Part shown: one piece after another, positions 1 through 8,628 of the stretch | Layout of the letters: every line of letters starts with the position of its first letter | Position numbering within the stretch: the first letter of the stretch is position 1 | Source: Chitinimonas taiwanensis DSM 18899 | GTDB taxonomy: Bacteria > Pseudomonadota > Gammaproteobacteria > Burkholderiales > Chitinimonadaceae | Reading direction: 5' to 3' | Length of the DNA stretch: 64,000 nt | NCBI RefSeq assembly: GCF_900119825.1 | Contig: NZ_FPKR01000007.1 | Coordinates: 1 to 64,000, forward strand | Made by a program: the position numbers and the translations under genes | Notes under the pieces: model-generated | Databases searched by the model: none | Told to the model about the DNA's origin: nothing | What the model saw: the letters and a program-made list of their open reading frames with translations, nothing else

Positions 1-59
1 TGACGCGGCAGTCGCCAGGTCCCTGAAAAGCGGGTCTGCAGGAAAGGAAAGTGCGATGA

Positions 60-164
60 GCGGCTAAGTACATCGAACGCGAACTGCTGGCGTTGATAGT
101 GAAGCGGTTGGACCAGCTTGGGGGATGCCTGATTAATTCCAGGGGAATGTGGATTCCCGGCTAA
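60..164 (+). other. Short open stretch, possible gene remnant
   Basis: A stop-to-stop frame of 34 codons reads like protein (contains YIERELLALIVKRLDQLGG) and ends in TAA, but there is no plausible start after the upstream in-frame TGA at 57-59. It may be the 3' end of a decayed gene or chance. I do not recognise a family. The rest of 1-340 holds no convincing gene on either strand. Confidence 0.15.
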
Positions 165-340
165 CGATGGAGGCCCCCAAGCGCGTCTTATATCAGGGTC
201 CGGGTTGAATCAGCCCAACATGACCGTTTGTAGTAGTGCAGTCCTTCACCTTCTCACGCATCAGGCTGGCGGTGACGCAGCGACACAGTGAATCAACCGT
301 ACTTTGCTATTGCAAGGGACGGGGAAGCCCTTGTAGTCGA

Positions 341-387
341 AATTCAGCGGGCGCCGAAGGCGTCCGCTGCAATGACCAGTTATGGCG
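341..387 (-). repeat. attC-like imperfect hairpin and core-like box
   Basis: Arms 345-355 and 359-369 pair over 11 positions (one G-T wobble) around a 3-base loop. Outside the stem, C370 is unpaired and 342-344 can pair with 371-373, giving a bulged base as seen in integron attC sites. A 9-mer, GTTATGGCG, follows at 379-387 and has an exact inverted copy at 787-795 just before the Imm1 start codon. Read on the minus strand this is the order gene, R''-like box, hairpin. The box does not match the RYYYAAC consensus exactly, and no clean GTTRRRY box is found at the far end, so a decayed or atypical attC is an inference. Confidence 0.35.
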
Positions 388-404
388 GATTTCGCGAAAT
401 CCGC
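385..404. repeat. 20-bp perfect palindrome
   Basis: GCGGATTTCGCGAAATCCGC is a perfect 20-base palindrome five bases past the stop codon of the Imm1 gene (minus strand). No T-run follows on the minus strand, so it is not a standard intrinsic terminator. It abuts the attC-like box at 379-387. Confidence 0.8.
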
Positions 405-409
405 AGTGT

Positions 410-781
410 TCAGTCTTCATGCCAAGAGATCCATTCTGGCCTTGCTCCCTCGTTCTCGAAGAAGTACGCCATGGCTTTGTAGCACTGCTCAACATCGATG
501 CACCACGACAGCGGATATTCATCCCACTGACCATTGCCAAGCCGGAAGTCTGCTGTTCCTGCGCGTTCGACAAGCGATCTCGAAGAGAAGCCGCTGTCGC
601 CTTCGTGCCGCAGGTACATGAGCCAAGCATCGCCACCATGACGCAGCATGCAAAGAGAAGGCCCATTGGACGTTGCCCACAGTTCGAAGATCGGCGACTC
701 ATCGACCCGGTCAAGCAATTGGCCCATCTCCTCAGTGGAGGTCGGCTGTAGCTTCTCGCCGTTGAACTCGAACGCGGTCAT
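410..781 (-). CDS. Imm1-family immunity protein
   Basis: A 123-residue acidic protein. The central segment NGPSLCMLRHGGDAWLMYLR followed by HEGDSGFSSRS, the later YPLSW, and the ending FFENEGARPEWISWHED match the Imm1 family (immunity proteins of polymorphic toxin systems) as I know it. Such proteins neutralise a cognate toxin delivered between bacteria. No toxin, Rhs or VgrG gene is visible beside it, so it is an orphan here. Base composition is lower in GC than the genes to its right. No clear Shine-Dalgarno lies before the ATG; instead a 9-mer (787-795) with an inverted partner downstream sits 5 bases upstream, the layout of a mobile gene cassette. Family call good; cassette origin is inference. 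Confidence 0.7.
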   Translation of the reverse strand: MTAFEFNGEKLQPTSTEEMGQLLDRVDESPIFELWATSNGPSLCMLRHGGDAWLMYLRHEGDSGFSSRSLVERAGTADFRLGNGQWDEYPLSWCIDVEQCYKAMAYFFENEGARPEWISWHED

Positions 782-815
782 CTATGCGCCATAACGTTAA
801 GTAGACGTCCTAAAA

Positions 816-833
816 GACGTGTTTAAACACGTC
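816..833. repeat. 18-bp perfect palindrome
   Basis: GACGTGTTTAAACACGTC reads the same on both strands. It lies 35 bases upstream of the Imm1 start codon on the minus strand, so it could be an operator or part of a recombination hairpin. Confidence 0.75.
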
Positions 834-841
834 ACGACGAC

Positions 842-901
842 GCCTAATGCCGGCTACCGCGTGACGGATGGCGGTTTGTAGCATGTTCGCTGTTTTTAGG
901 C
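842..901. repeat. 60-base imperfect inverted repeat, attC-like
   Basis: Ends GCCTAA (842-847) and TTAGGC (896-901) are inverted. Inside, GCTAC (853-857) pairs with GTAGC (878-882) and CCGC (857-860) with GCGG (871-874), leaving a TTT bulge on one side. Length and bulged hairpin fit the general design of integron attC sites, but both outer boxes lack the AAC/GTT core base needed for cutting. Confidence 0.35.
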
Positions 902-1039
902 ATCCTAACCGCAGCGGGAAAAGCGTCACATTATTTGCTCGGGACTCAACGCCATTGGGCTGCCTAATATTGGTTTGAACCAACAGCGTAGCGCCCAGCT
1001 TGCCCGGATCGCGGTTGGGTTGCGGATCGTCTGGTCTGT

Positions 1040-1594
1040 TCAACGCTGCCTTAGCGCGCCGGGTCGGCTCAGTCGGTAATGGCTTTCCGGCAGGCCGTCC
1101 TCGTCCAGATGGTCGCCGCCATGGCGAAAGCCACATTTCTCCACCACCCGCTGCGAGGCGAGGTTGGCCGGGTCGAGCGTGGCGAGGATCTGTTCGAGCG
1201 CGCTATGCGCCCAGGCCCAGCTGACGATGGCCTGGCAGAGTTCGCTGGCATAGCCCTGGCCCCAGGCCGTGGGGGCCAGCGCGTAGATGATCTCGGCTTC
1301 GCTATCGCCCTGCGTGTGGCTGCTGCGAATCAGGCCGGCCCAGCCGATGATGCGCTGGCTGGCGCACTCGTGCACGGCATGGGTGCCAAAGCCCCATCGC
1401 GCGATATTGGCATTCGCCTTGTCTATCCATAGCGCGGTCTGCGCGCGGCTTAGCGTGCTGCCGTCGCCCACCCAGCGCATCACGGCCGGGTTGGCCGTCA
1501 GTGCGCAGAAGGCATCCAGATCACCCGCCCGCCAGCGGCGCAGGCTCAGGCGCGCGCTGTCCAGCCAGGGCGGAGTGTCGGCTTCGCTTGGCAT
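1040..1594 (-). CDS. GNAT-family N-acetyltransferase (RimJ/RimL-like)
   Basis: An acetyltransferase of about 184 residues with the order typical of RimJ/RimL-type GNAT enzymes: N-terminal RLSLRRWRAGDLDAFCAL, middle HECASQRIIGWAGLI, acetyl-CoA loop region APTAWGQGYASELCQAI (Q-x-x-G-x-A-like), then LATLDPANLASQRVVEKCGF. Substrate unknown (protein N-terminus, small amine or antibiotic). The ATG at 1594 shares one base with the stop of the upstream PDZ gene (TGATG); a GTG one codon earlier would give a 4-base overlap. Either way translation is likely coupled to the PDZ gene. Confidence 0.8.
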   Translation of the reverse strand: MPSEADTPPWLDSARLSLRRWRAGDLDAFCALTANPAVMRWVGDGSTLSRAQTALWIDKANANIARWGFGTHAVHECASQRIIGWAGLIRSSHTQGDSEAEIIYALAPTAWGQGYASELCQAIVSWAWAHSALEQILATLDPANLASQRVVEKCGFRHGGDHLDEDGLPESHYRLSRPGALRQR

Positions 1595-1959
1595 CACGAT
1601 TTAACCTTGGGCGCGGCGACCAGAGTCATGGGCAGGGTATCGCCATTGGCGCGCCGGATCTTCAGGTTCAGGCTCTGCCCGACCTCTTTTTCCAGCAGGT
1701 CCTGCAGCTCGCGCGCCTTGCTGCCCGCGATCGGGCGGCCTTCCAGTTCGATGATCTGGTCGCCAACCTGTAGGCCGGCCTTGGCGGCGGGGGAGGCCGG
1801 GGTGATCTTGGCGACCTTGACCGCGCGCAAGGTGGGGTTGAGGAAAAAGCCCTCGGCTTCGATGCTGGTGGACAGGCCGAAATAGCCGCGCTCGCCAGCC
1901 AGTGCGCTGCTGGCTAGCAGGCCGGCAGCCAGGGCGAGGGGCAGCATGCGTCGCTTCAT
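1594..1959 (-). CDS. Secreted single-PDZ-domain protein
   Basis: 121 residues with a signal peptide (MKRRMLPLALAAGLLASSALA, cleavage near residue 21) and one PDZ domain over roughly residues 40-115, shown by KITPASPAAKAGLQVGDQIIELEGRPI and the following helix. PDZ domains bind C-terminal or exposed peptides; with no protease domain this is likely a periplasmic adaptor. An AAGAGG ribosome site precedes the ATG. It lies 60 bases downstream of the S9 peptidase gene on the same strand, separated by a hairpin, and is translationally coupled to the GNAT gene behind it. Confidence 0.75.
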   Translation of the reverse strand: MKRRMLPLALAAGLLASSALAGERGYFGLSTSIEAEGFFLNPTLRAVKVAKITPASPAAKAGLQVGDQIIELEGRPIAGSKARELQDLLEKEVGQSLNLKIRRANGDTLPMTLVAAPKVKS

Positions 1960-1983
1960 GGGTAAGGCCTCTTGGAAGGTAAG

Positions 1984-2004
1984 AGGGCCGGCATGGCCGG
2001 CCCT
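1984..2004 (-). repeat. Intergenic hairpin after S9 peptidase
   Basis: A 9-bp perfect stem (AGGGCCGGC/GCCGGCCCT) with a 3-base loop, 15 bases after the peptidase stop on the minus strand. It lacks a strong T-run, so it may stabilise the mRNA or only weakly terminate. Confidence 0.5.
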
Positions 2005-2019
2005 GTCTAAGTCGGGCGT

Positions 2020-3903
2020 TTAGCTGCCCAGATGCTTGGCGAAGAAGCGTTCCATCGCCTCATAGGCTTCGAAACGGTTTTCCTGGTTGGCGAAACCGTG
2101 CCCTTCGTTATCCTTCACGATGTACTCGACATCCACGCCGCGCTGTTTCAGCGCCGCGACGATCTGGTCCGACTCGGCGATGTTCACACGCGGGTCCTTG
2201 GCGCCTTGCAGTACCAAGAGCGGGGCCTTGATCTTGTCGACATGGAAGACCGGCGAGGCGGCTTCCATCAGCGCCTTGTCCTTCTCCGGGTTGCCGACCA
2301 TCTCGTACATCATGTCGAGGAAAGGCTTCCAGTACGGCGGGATGGTGTTCATGAAGGTGAACAGATTGCTGACACCCACATAATCAACGCCGCAGGCATA
2401 CAGCTCGGGGCTGAAGGTCAGCCCGGCCAGGGTGGCATAGCCGCCATAGCTGCCGCCGTAGATGCACACGCGCTTGGGGTCGGCCACGCCGTCGTTGACC
2501 ATCTTCAGCACGCCATCGCTGATATCGTCCTGCATGGTCTTGCCCCATTGCTTGAACGACGCCTGCCAGAAGGCCTTGCCATAGCCGGTTGAGCCGCGGA
2601 AGTTCATCTGCAGTACCGCATAGCCGCGGTTGGCCAGGAACTGCACCTCGGGGTTGAAGCCCCAGCTATCGCGCGCCCACGGCCCGCCATGCGGGTTGAC
2701 GATCATGGGCAGATTCTTGGCTTCCTGGCCCACTGGCAGGGTCAGATAGCCGTTGATGGTCAGTCCGTCGCGGCTCTGGTAACGGATAGGCTGCATGCTG
2801 GCCAGCTGGTCTTCCTTCAGCCAGGGGGCCGAGTCGGCCAGCTTGACCAGCTTGTCCTGCTTCGGGTGGTAGTAGTAGTGGCTGCCGCGCGTGCGGTCGC
2901 CGCGGGTGGTGACGATCCAGGCATCTTCATTGGTATTGCTGGCCACGCGCAGCTCATAGCCGGGCAGCTTGGCTTCCAGCTTCTTGATCAGCGCCTCGGT
3001 CTGCGGGTCGAAGTAATGGCGCTCGAGCTTGGCGGTTTCGAAGGCGGCGGCGGTCAGCACCTTGCGCTTCTTTGAATAGCGCAGGGTTTCCACATCCACA
3101 TCGTCGCGCTCGTACACCACCTTCACTTCCTTGCCGGTGTTGAGGTCGAGTTCCACGATGGCCTGCTTGTCGCGGCCCAGATTGGACGAGGCATACAGGC
3201 GCTGGTTATCGAAGGTGAACAGCAGCGGCTGCACGGCTTCCTTGAAGCTGGTGCTCAGCACGGTCTTGAACGGGCTCGCCTCGTCGGCGCGATACAAGAG
3301 GCTGGTATTCACCCCATCGGTGCTGGTGGCCACGCGGATGCGCCCGGCGTGGTCGGTCAGCCAGCCGGTGATATTGCCCGGGTTCTCGGCCACCATGGTC
3401 AGCTTGCCGGTCTTCACATTCAGGCGGTAGGCGTCAAACACCTCGGCCTTGCGCTTGTTCAGGCCCACCAGCACATCGGTCGGGTGGTCTTCGAGGTCGT
3501 CGATCAGCTCCACGCGCACCTTGTCGAAGGGGGTCAGATCGCGCGTGGTCTTGCCGCTGCGGTCCACCGCATACAGGTGGTAGTTCTCGTCGCCGCCATT
3601 GTCCTTCAGGAACAGGAGGTGGTCCTCGCCCTTCCAGAAATAATTGCGGATGTCTCTATCCTTGACCGCCGTGATCGCGCGCGCCGCGCCGCCCACCGGC
3701 ATCACATGGATATTCATGCGGTTCTCGACCGGCTGGGTGAAGGCGATGTACTTGGCCTTGGGCGAGAGCTGGAAATTGGTCTTGTCCGGGTTCTTGAAGA
3801 AGTCGCGCAGCGGAATCTTCGGCGCGGTGACCGCTTGGGCCAGGGCAAGCGAGGGAGCAAGCAAGAGCAGGCCGGCACAGCCGGCGGCAAGTAGGCGTTT
3901 CAT
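2020..3903 (-). CDS. S9-family serine peptidase (prolyl oligopeptidase type)
   Basis: 627 residues with signal peptide (cleavage after ALAQA, about residue 24), an N-terminal beta-propeller-like region (about 30-370) and a C-terminal alpha/beta-hydrolase domain. The nucleophile elbow [10 protein letters not shown] gives Ser485; Asp570 lies in GAKDPRVN and His602 in NEGHGF, so the triad is complete. The pattern is of dipeptidyl/acylaminoacyl peptidases that cut short peptides in the periplasm. Length is normal for this branch. The ATG is preceded by CTGGAGAGA. The only following genes on the strand are the PDZ and GNAT genes, which may be transcribed with it. Confidence 0.9.
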   Translation of the reverse strand: MKRLLAAGCAGLLLLAPSLALAQAVTAPKIPLRDFFKNPDKTNFQLSPKAKYIAFTQPVENRMNIHVMPVGGAARAITAVKDRDIRNYFWKGEDHLLFLKDNGGDENYHLYAVDRSGKTTRDLTPFDKVRVELIDDLEDHPTDVLVGLNKRKAEVFDAYRLNVKTGKLTMVAENPGNITGWLTDHAGRIRVATSTDGVNTSLLYRADEASPFKTVLSTSFKEAVQPLLFTFDNQRLYASSNLGRDKQAIVELDLNTGKEVKVVYERDDVDVETLRYSKKRKVLTAAAFETAKLERHYFDPQTEALIKKLEAKLPGYELRVASNTNEDAWIVTTRGDRTRGSHYYYHPKQDKLVKLADSAPWLKEDQLASMQPIRYQSRDGLTINGYLTLPVGQEAKNLPMIVNPHGGPWARDSWGFNPEVQFLANRGYAVLQMNFRGSTGYGKAFWQASFKQWGKTMQDDISDGVLKMVNDGVADPKRVCIYGGSYGGYATLAGLTFSPELYACGVDYVGVSNLFTFMNTIPPYWKPFLDMMYEMVGNPEKDKALMEAASPVFHVDKIKAPLLVLQGAKDPRVNIAESDQIVAALKQRGVDVEYIVKDNEGHGFANQENRFEAYEAMERFFAKHLGS

Positions 3904-3983
3904 CGTCTCTCCAGAGTGGGCACCTTGTGGGTGTGCGGCTGAATATAGACGTACTGATGGGTATGTTCAATTCTGGCGCCGCA

Positions 3984-4892
3984 TCAGGGCGCGCGCTGTG
4001 GCGCATTGGCTGCAAGCGAGCGGGCAATCTCGCTATGCAGCCAGCTCAGCAAGGCTTGCAGTGCCGGTTCCTGCTGGCGGCCGCGTGGGCAGCTGAACCA
4101 GTACTGGTAGTCGGTGGGCGTGCGCAGGGCGGGGAAGGGGGCGATCAGTCGCCCGCTGCTCAGATCGGTGGCCAGCAGCAGCGGGTCGGCCAGCGCCACG
4201 CCGAGGCCCTGGCTGGCCACATTGACTGCCATATCGATCACCTCGAAGCTCGGCCCGGCCTCCAGGGCCGGATGGCTGACGCCGGCCGCTTCCAGCCAGC
4301 GCCGCCAGTCCGCATGGTCATGGCTGAGGTGAATCAGCGCCTCGCGCGCCAGGTCGGCCGGTCGGCGCAGGCGTTGTGCCATGGCCGGTGCGCAGACCGG
4401 TGTCAGCTGTTCGCTGAACAGGCGCTCGCCAAAGCCTTCGCCTGGCCCCTGGTTGCCAGCCACGATGGCGGCATCGAAATCCTCGCGCTCGAAATGGATG
4501 CGGCTGAAGCTGGCCGTGCTCATGCGCACCTCGATGCCCGGGTGCTGGGCCTGGAAGTCGGCCAGGCGCGGCAGGAACCAGCGCATGGCAAAGGTCGGCG
4601 GCAGCTTGATCTTGATGTCCTGCGGCCTGGCGCTCAGGCCCTCCACCGCCTGCCGTATGCCGGCAAACGCCGCCTCGGCCGCTGGCAGCAGCTGGCGCCC
4701 AGCCGTAGTCAGGCCCACGCCGCGCGCCTGGCGCAGCAGCAGCGGCTGGCCGATAAACGCTTCCAGCTGCTGGATCTGCCGGCTGACCGCACTCTGGGTC
4801 ACGCACAGCGCTTCGGCCGCACGGCTCATGCTGCCTTCGCGCGCCACCACGCTGAACACGTGTAAGGCATCGAGCGGCGGAAGGCGTTTCAT
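3984..4892 (-). CDS. LysR-family regulator, GcvA-like
   Basis: 302 residues. N-terminal winged helix: LPPLDALHVFSVVAREGSMS, then AAEALCVTQSAVSRQIQQLE, the GcvA-type start of LysR proteins. The C-terminal two-lobe effector domain follows (about 90-300) with DIKIKLPPTFAMRWFLPRL. It is divergent from the DMT transporter at 5023, with 130 bases between the two starts, the usual layout for a LysR regulator controlling its neighbour; the target is inferred, not seen. Effector unknown. Confidence 0.85.
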   Translation of the reverse strand: MKRLPPLDALHVFSVVAREGSMSRAAEALCVTQSAVSRQIQQLEAFIGQPLLLRQARGVGLTTAGRQLLPAAEAAFAGIRQAVEGLSARPQDIKIKLPPTFAMRWFLPRLADFQAQHPGIEVRMSTASFSRIHFEREDFDAAIVAGNQGPGEGFGERLFSEQLTPVCAPAMAQRLRRPADLAREALIHLSHDHADWRRWLEAAGVSHPALEAGPSFEVIDMAVNVASQGLGVALADPLLLATDLSSGRLIAPFPALRTPTDYQYWFSCPRGRQQEPALQALLSWLHSEIARSLAANAPQRAP

Positions 4893-5022
4893 CGGGCAGG
4901 TCCTGGTTGGTGTGAGCTATGCATTATATGCATGGCTGGCATGCGCAAAAGCCGTTGGTGCAGATAGCTGCATCGCCCTACATTCGGCCTGTTCTGTTTC
5001 GCCGACTTTCTGGAGCCATGCC

Positions 5023-5925
5023 ATGTTCGCAATCTTCAACACCCTGCCTGGCAATGTGCGTGGCGTGCTGTGGATTGTGCTCGGCATGAGCTTGTTCACC
5101 TGGATCAATGCTTTGTTTAAGCAGCTGGGCGGTGAGATGCCGCTGGCCAGCGTGATGAGCTTGCGTGCCCTGCTGGTTCTGCTGCTCTTGGCGCCGTTCG
5201 CGCTGCGCAGCCGCGCGGCTGCCATTCGTACACGGCGGCCGGCCCTGCATCTGGCGCGCATGGGTTTCACCAGCCTCTCGGCCGGCTGTGCGATCTATGC
5301 GCTCGCCCACCTGAGCCTGGCCGAAGTCACCGTGTATGCGCTGACCGCCTCGATCTGGATGATCCCGCTCGCGCTGATCTTCCTGAACGAGCAGGTCAGG
5401 CCGATGCGCTGGCTGGGCGTGGCCATCGGCTTTGCCGGCGTCATCGTGGTGGCCCAGCCTGAAATCACCACCGTGAACCTGGCGCTGGCGGCCGCCTTGC
5501 TCGGCGCGCTGGCCGACGCCGCACTCGGCGTCTTGCTGAAAAGCGGTTCGAGCAGCGAGAGCACGCTGGCCATCATGTGGTGGACCTATCTCGGGCAGCT
5601 GATCGCCTTCACCCTGCTGGCCGGCTTTGCCCTGCCGATGCTCAGCCCGCTGCAGTGGGCGGCCATCGCCCTGCTGGCAGTCAGCAGCATCGCCTGCATG
5701 CACTGCTTTATCTACGGCTATCGCGCCGCCGAGGCCTCGCTGGCCGAAACCGGCTGCTTCAGCGGCCTGATCGTCGGCCCCTTGCTCGGCTGGGCCATGT
5801 TCGGCGAGCTGCTGGGCAGCCATTACTGGCTCGGCGCGGCCCTGCTGTGCGCCGGCATCCTGGTTGCGCTGTTCGAGCCGGACTGGCGCCGCTTACTGCG
5901 CCGCCGTCAGCCAGCCTGCAGCTAG
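5023..5925 (+). CDS. EamA/DMT-superfamily transporter
   Basis: 300 residues, ten predicted membrane helices in two EamA repeats (about 8-140 and 150-290). Repeat features include YALTASIWMIPLALIFLNEQV in the first half and AEASLAETGCFSGLIVGPLLGW in the second. These proteins export amino acids, nucleobases or other small metabolites. The frame is open far upstream, but ATG 5023 is chosen because GGAG precedes it by 7 bases and the membrane protein starts there. Divergent LysR gene upstream; a strong terminator follows. Confidence 0.85.
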   Translation: MFAIFNTLPGNVRGVLWIVLGMSLFTWINALFKQLGGEMPLASVMSLRALLVLLLLAPFALRSRAAAIRTRRPALHLARMGFTSLSAGCAIYALAHLSLAEVTVYALTASIWMIPLALIFLNEQVRPMRWLGVAIGFAGVIVVAQPEITTVNLALAAALLGALADAALGVLLKSGSSSESTLAIMWWTYLGQLIAFTLLAGFALPMLSPLQWAAIALLAVSSIACMHCFIYGYRAAEASLAETGCFSGLIVGPLLGWAMFGELLGSHYWLGAALLCAGILVALFEPDWRRLLRRRQPACS

Positions 5926-5965
5926 CCCCCGTCTTACTCCTCGTCGCCTTGCGCGACGCCTTCAT

Positions 5966-5990
5966 GCCGGCCCTCGTGGCCGGCTTTTTC
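5966..5990 (+). terminator. Intrinsic terminator after DMT gene
   Basis: Stem GCCGGCC/GGCCGGC (5966-5972 with 5978-5984), 5-base loop, then TTTTTC. Confidence 0.8.
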
Positions 5991-6077
5991 TTGTGTCCAG
6001 CCGCGGCTTTCCCCGCCTGTGCGCGGCGCCAGCGCCGCCTACAATGACAGCCTGACCTGTTTGTGAAGGAGGCCAAG

Positions 6078-7103
6078 ATGGCCGACCCGGTACTGGATTT
6101 CGCGCTGCGCTGCCCGAAGGCGGAGCTGCACTTGCATATCGAGGGTTCGCTTGAACCCGAGCTGGCCTTTGCAATGGCCGAGCGCAATGGCATTCGGCTG
6201 CCCTATGCCGATGTGGACGCCCTGCGCGCCGCCTACGACTTCGCTGATCTGCAGTCCTTTCTCGATCTGTACTACGCCTGTGCCGATGTGCTGCGCACCG
6301 CTGCCGATTTCCGAGACCTGATGCTCGCCTATCTGGCCCGCGCGCACGCCGATGGCATCGTGCATGCGGAAATCTTCTTCGACCCGCAGACCCATACCGC
6401 GCGCGGCATTCGCTTCCAGACCGTGCTGGAAGGCCTGGAGGCCGGTGCGGCCGAAGGCCTGGCGCGCTGGGGCATCAGCAGCCGGCTGATCGTCTGTTTC
6501 CTGCGTCATTTAAGCGAAGAGGATGGCTTCGCCACCCTGGCCGAGGTTGAGCCCTTTATCGCGCGCATCCATGGTTTTGGTCTTGATTCGAGCGAGCGCG
6601 GCCACCCGCCCAGCAAGTTCGAACGCCTGTTCGCGCGCTGTCGCGCGCTGGGCAAGCCGGTGGTCGCCCATGCGGGCGAGGAGGGGCCGCCTGCCTATAT
6701 CTACGAGGCGCTCGACCTCTTGAAGGTGGCGCGTATCGACCACGGCGTGCGCGCCAGCGAAGATCCGGCCCTATTGCAGCGCCTGGCGCGCGAGCGCATG
6801 CCGCTCACGGTCTGCCCGCTGTCGAATGTGCGCCTGTGCGTGTTCGCGCGCATGGAGCAGCACACGCTGCCGCAGCTCTTGGCGGCCGGCCTCAATATCA
6901 CCCTCAATAGCGACGACCCGGCCTATTTCGGCGGCTATCTGGGCGACAATATCCGCGCCGTGCAGGCGGCGTTTCATTGGGATGCCGCCACCTGGTACCA
7001 GCTGGCGCGCAATAGCCTGGAAGCCAGCTTCGCCAGCCCGGCCGAGCAGGCGGGCTGGATTGCCCGTCTGGATGCCGACTACGCGGCGCTGAACGCAGCC
7101 TGA
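6078..7103 (+). CDS. add: Adenosine deaminase
   Basis: 341 residues; hydrolyses adenosine to inosine and ammonia in purine salvage. Metal ligands and active-site residues are all visible: HLHIEGSLEP (two His), HAGEEGPP (His and catalytic Glu), DHGVRASED (His) and LNSDDPAYFGGY (Asp pair). Length and motif order fit bacterial adenosine/adenine deaminases of this type. An in-frame GTG lies at 6063, but the AAGGAGG at 6066-6072 points to the ATG at 6078. A single-gene unit; a GC-rich inverted repeat (7114-7125 with 7135-7146) follows without a T-run. Adenine rather than adenosine as substrate cannot be fully excluded. Confidence 0.88.
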   Translation: MADPVLDFALRCPKAELHLHIEGSLEPELAFAMAERNGIRLPYADVDALRAAYDFADLQSFLDLYYACADVLRTAADFRDLMLAYLARAHADGIVHAEIFFDPQTHTARGIRFQTVLEGLEAGAAEGLARWGISSRLIVCFLRHLSEEDGFATLAEVEPFIARIHGFGLDSSERGHPPSKFERLFARCRALGKPVVAHAGEEGPPAYIYEALDLLKVARIDHGVRASEDPALLQRLARERMPLTVCPLSNVRLCVFARMEQHTLPQLLAAGLNITLNSDDPAYFGGYLGDNIRAVQAAFHWDAATWYQLARNSLEASFASPAEQAGWIARLDADYAALNAA

Positions 7104-7196
7104 GCCGAGCCTGGTGTCCGCTGCGTCAATCTGCCGCAGCGGGCACCGCAGCACCCCACCTAGAATCGGGCCGCTCCTTTTCCGTAAGGCCCGTCC

Positions 7197-8567
7197 ATGT
7201 CTTCTTCCCTGCGTAGCCCGCAGCTGCCCCCGTTCTATACCCAGGTCTGGCGCTGGCATTTCTATGCCGGTCTCCTGGTTGCGCCCATCATGGTCGTGCT
7301 GGCCATTACCGGCCTCATCTACCTGTACAAGCCGCAGCTCGATGCGCTCATGTATCGCGAGCTGCTGTTCGTCGCCAGCCCTGCGCCGACCCAGCCTTTG
7401 ACCACCCAACTGGCCAGCGTGCAGCGCAGCTGGCCGACGGCACGCGTGCTGCAGTACCAGTCGCCGGCCGAGGCCGGCCAGAGCAGCAGCTTTCTGCTGG
7501 CCGATGGCGAGGCGCGCTGGCGTGCTTTTGTCGACCCGGCTTCGGCAAGTGTGCTGGGCAGTCGTGATGAGATCTGGAATCTGCAGGCGGTGGCCAAGGA
7601 CATCCATGGCACGCTGCTGATCGGTCAGACCGGCGATCTGCTGATCGAACTGGCCTGTTGCTGGGGGCTGATCCTGCTATTGAGCGGTCTGTATTTATGG
7701 TGGCCGCGTGGGCGTGCCTGGGCGGGCGTGCTCTATCCGCGCCTGTTTGCCGCCAAGCGCCTGTTCTGGCGTGATCTGCATGCGGTGACGGCGGTGTGGA
7801 CCAGCCTGCTGCTGCTGTTCATGCTCTTGAGCGGCCTGCCCTGGACTGGCTTTTGGGGCGAGCGCTTTGCCGATATCTGGAGCCGATACCCGACCGGGCT
7901 ATGGTCGAACACGCCCAGCTCCAGCCCACCGGTGCGCAGCCTGAATGGGGCGGGCCAGCAGCTGCCCTGGGCGGTGCAGCCCACGCCTTTGCCGCACTCG
8001 AGCCACCATGGCCATGCTGCTGCCGATAGCGCGCCGGCCGCGGATCAGTTGGACCTCGATGCGATTGCCGCCATTGCCCGCGCGCAGGACATGCCGGCCG
8101 GCTATAGCATCAGCCTGCCGCGCTCGGCCAGCGGCGTGTACACGCTATCGGTCAGCCCGAATGATCCGCGCGGCGAGCGCACCTTGCATATCGACCAATA
8201 CAGCGGCCAGGTGCTGGCGGCCATCGGCTTTGCCGACTATGCGCTGGTGCCCAAGCTGGTCACCACCGGCATCGCGCTGCACGAGGGGCGTCTGTTCGGC
8301 TGGGCCAATCAGCTGCTGATGACGCTGGCTTGCCTGGCGGTGCTCTTGGTCTCGCTGAGCGGCGTGATCATGTGGTGGCAGCGCCGCCCGCGCGGTCGCG
8401 TGGGGGCGCCGCGCAGCAAGGGCGCGCCAGCCATATGGAAGGCGGGACTGCTGATCGTCCTGAGCATGGGTCTGCTTTTCCCGTTGGTGCTGGCCTCGCT
8501 GCTGCTCATCGTATTGCTCGACCAGCTCCTGCAGCGTCTGCCCGCGCTGCGCCGACGGCTCAGCTAG
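7197..8567 (+). CDS. PepSY-associated TM-helix protein
   Basis: 456-residue inner-membrane protein of the PepSY_TM (PiuB-like) family. It opens with FYTQVWRWHFYAGLLVAPIM, the family's first helix, has further helices near 145-170, 195-220 and 370-450, and periplasmic PepSY-like stretches (LHIDQYSGQVLAAIGFADY). The motif ALHEGRLFGWANQLLM near the C-terminal helices is typical. A His-rich loop (PLPHSSHHGHAAAD) lies mid-protein. Members sit beside siderophore receptors and are thought to be ferric-siderophore reductases; that role is family inference. The Fur-type box and TonB receptor directly downstream support it. Confidence 0.82.
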   Translation: MSSSLRSPQLPPFYTQVWRWHFYAGLLVAPIMVVLAITGLIYLYKPQLDALMYRELLFVASPAPTQPLTTQLASVQRSWPTARVLQYQSPAEAGQSSSFLLADGEARWRAFVDPASASVLGSRDEIWNLQAVAKDIHGTLLIGQTGDLLIELACCWGLILLLSGLYLWWPRGRAWAGVLYPRLFAAKRLFWRDLHAVTAVWTSLLLLFMLLSGLPWTGFWGERFADIWSRYPTGLWSNTPSSSPPVRSLNGAGQQLPWAVQPTPLPHSSHHGHAAADSAPAADQLDLDAIAAIARAQDMPAGYSISLPRSASGVYTLSVSPNDPRGERTLHIDQYSGQVLAAIGFADYALVPKLVTTGIALHEGRLFGWANQLLMTLACLAVLLVSLSGVIMWWQRRPRGRVGAPRSKGAPAIWKAGLLIVLSMGLLFPLVLASLLLIVLLDQLLQRLPALRRRLS

Positions 8568-8628
8568 GCCGGGACGACGAGACTGGCTAGGGAGGCAGGG
8601 CTATATTGCCGCTTCATAATATTTAAGT

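Larger units (their letters stand above)
782..1039. other. Gene-free, hairpin-rich spacer
   Basis: No credible gene on either strand. Contains inverted copy CGCCATAAC (787-795), an 18-bp palindrome, a 60-base imperfect inverted repeat with GCCTAA/TTAGGC ends, and a small hairpin TTGGTT/AACCAA at 970-983. The recurring TTAGG/CCTAA words are like integron recombination-site cores, but no canonical attC is complete. Confidence 0.4.

Noticed and set aside
1-235. Insertion-sequence end or transposase remnant at the left edge
   Set aside because: No terminal inverted repeat with target duplication or transposase motif could be shown.
236-751. 171-codon plus-strand open frame over the Imm1 gene
   Set aside because: Shadow of the minus-strand gene; no family features and weak initiation.
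810-1136. 108-codon minus-strand frame overlapping GNAT end
   Set aside because: Reads through the hairpin-rich spacer and another gene's frame; no protein features.
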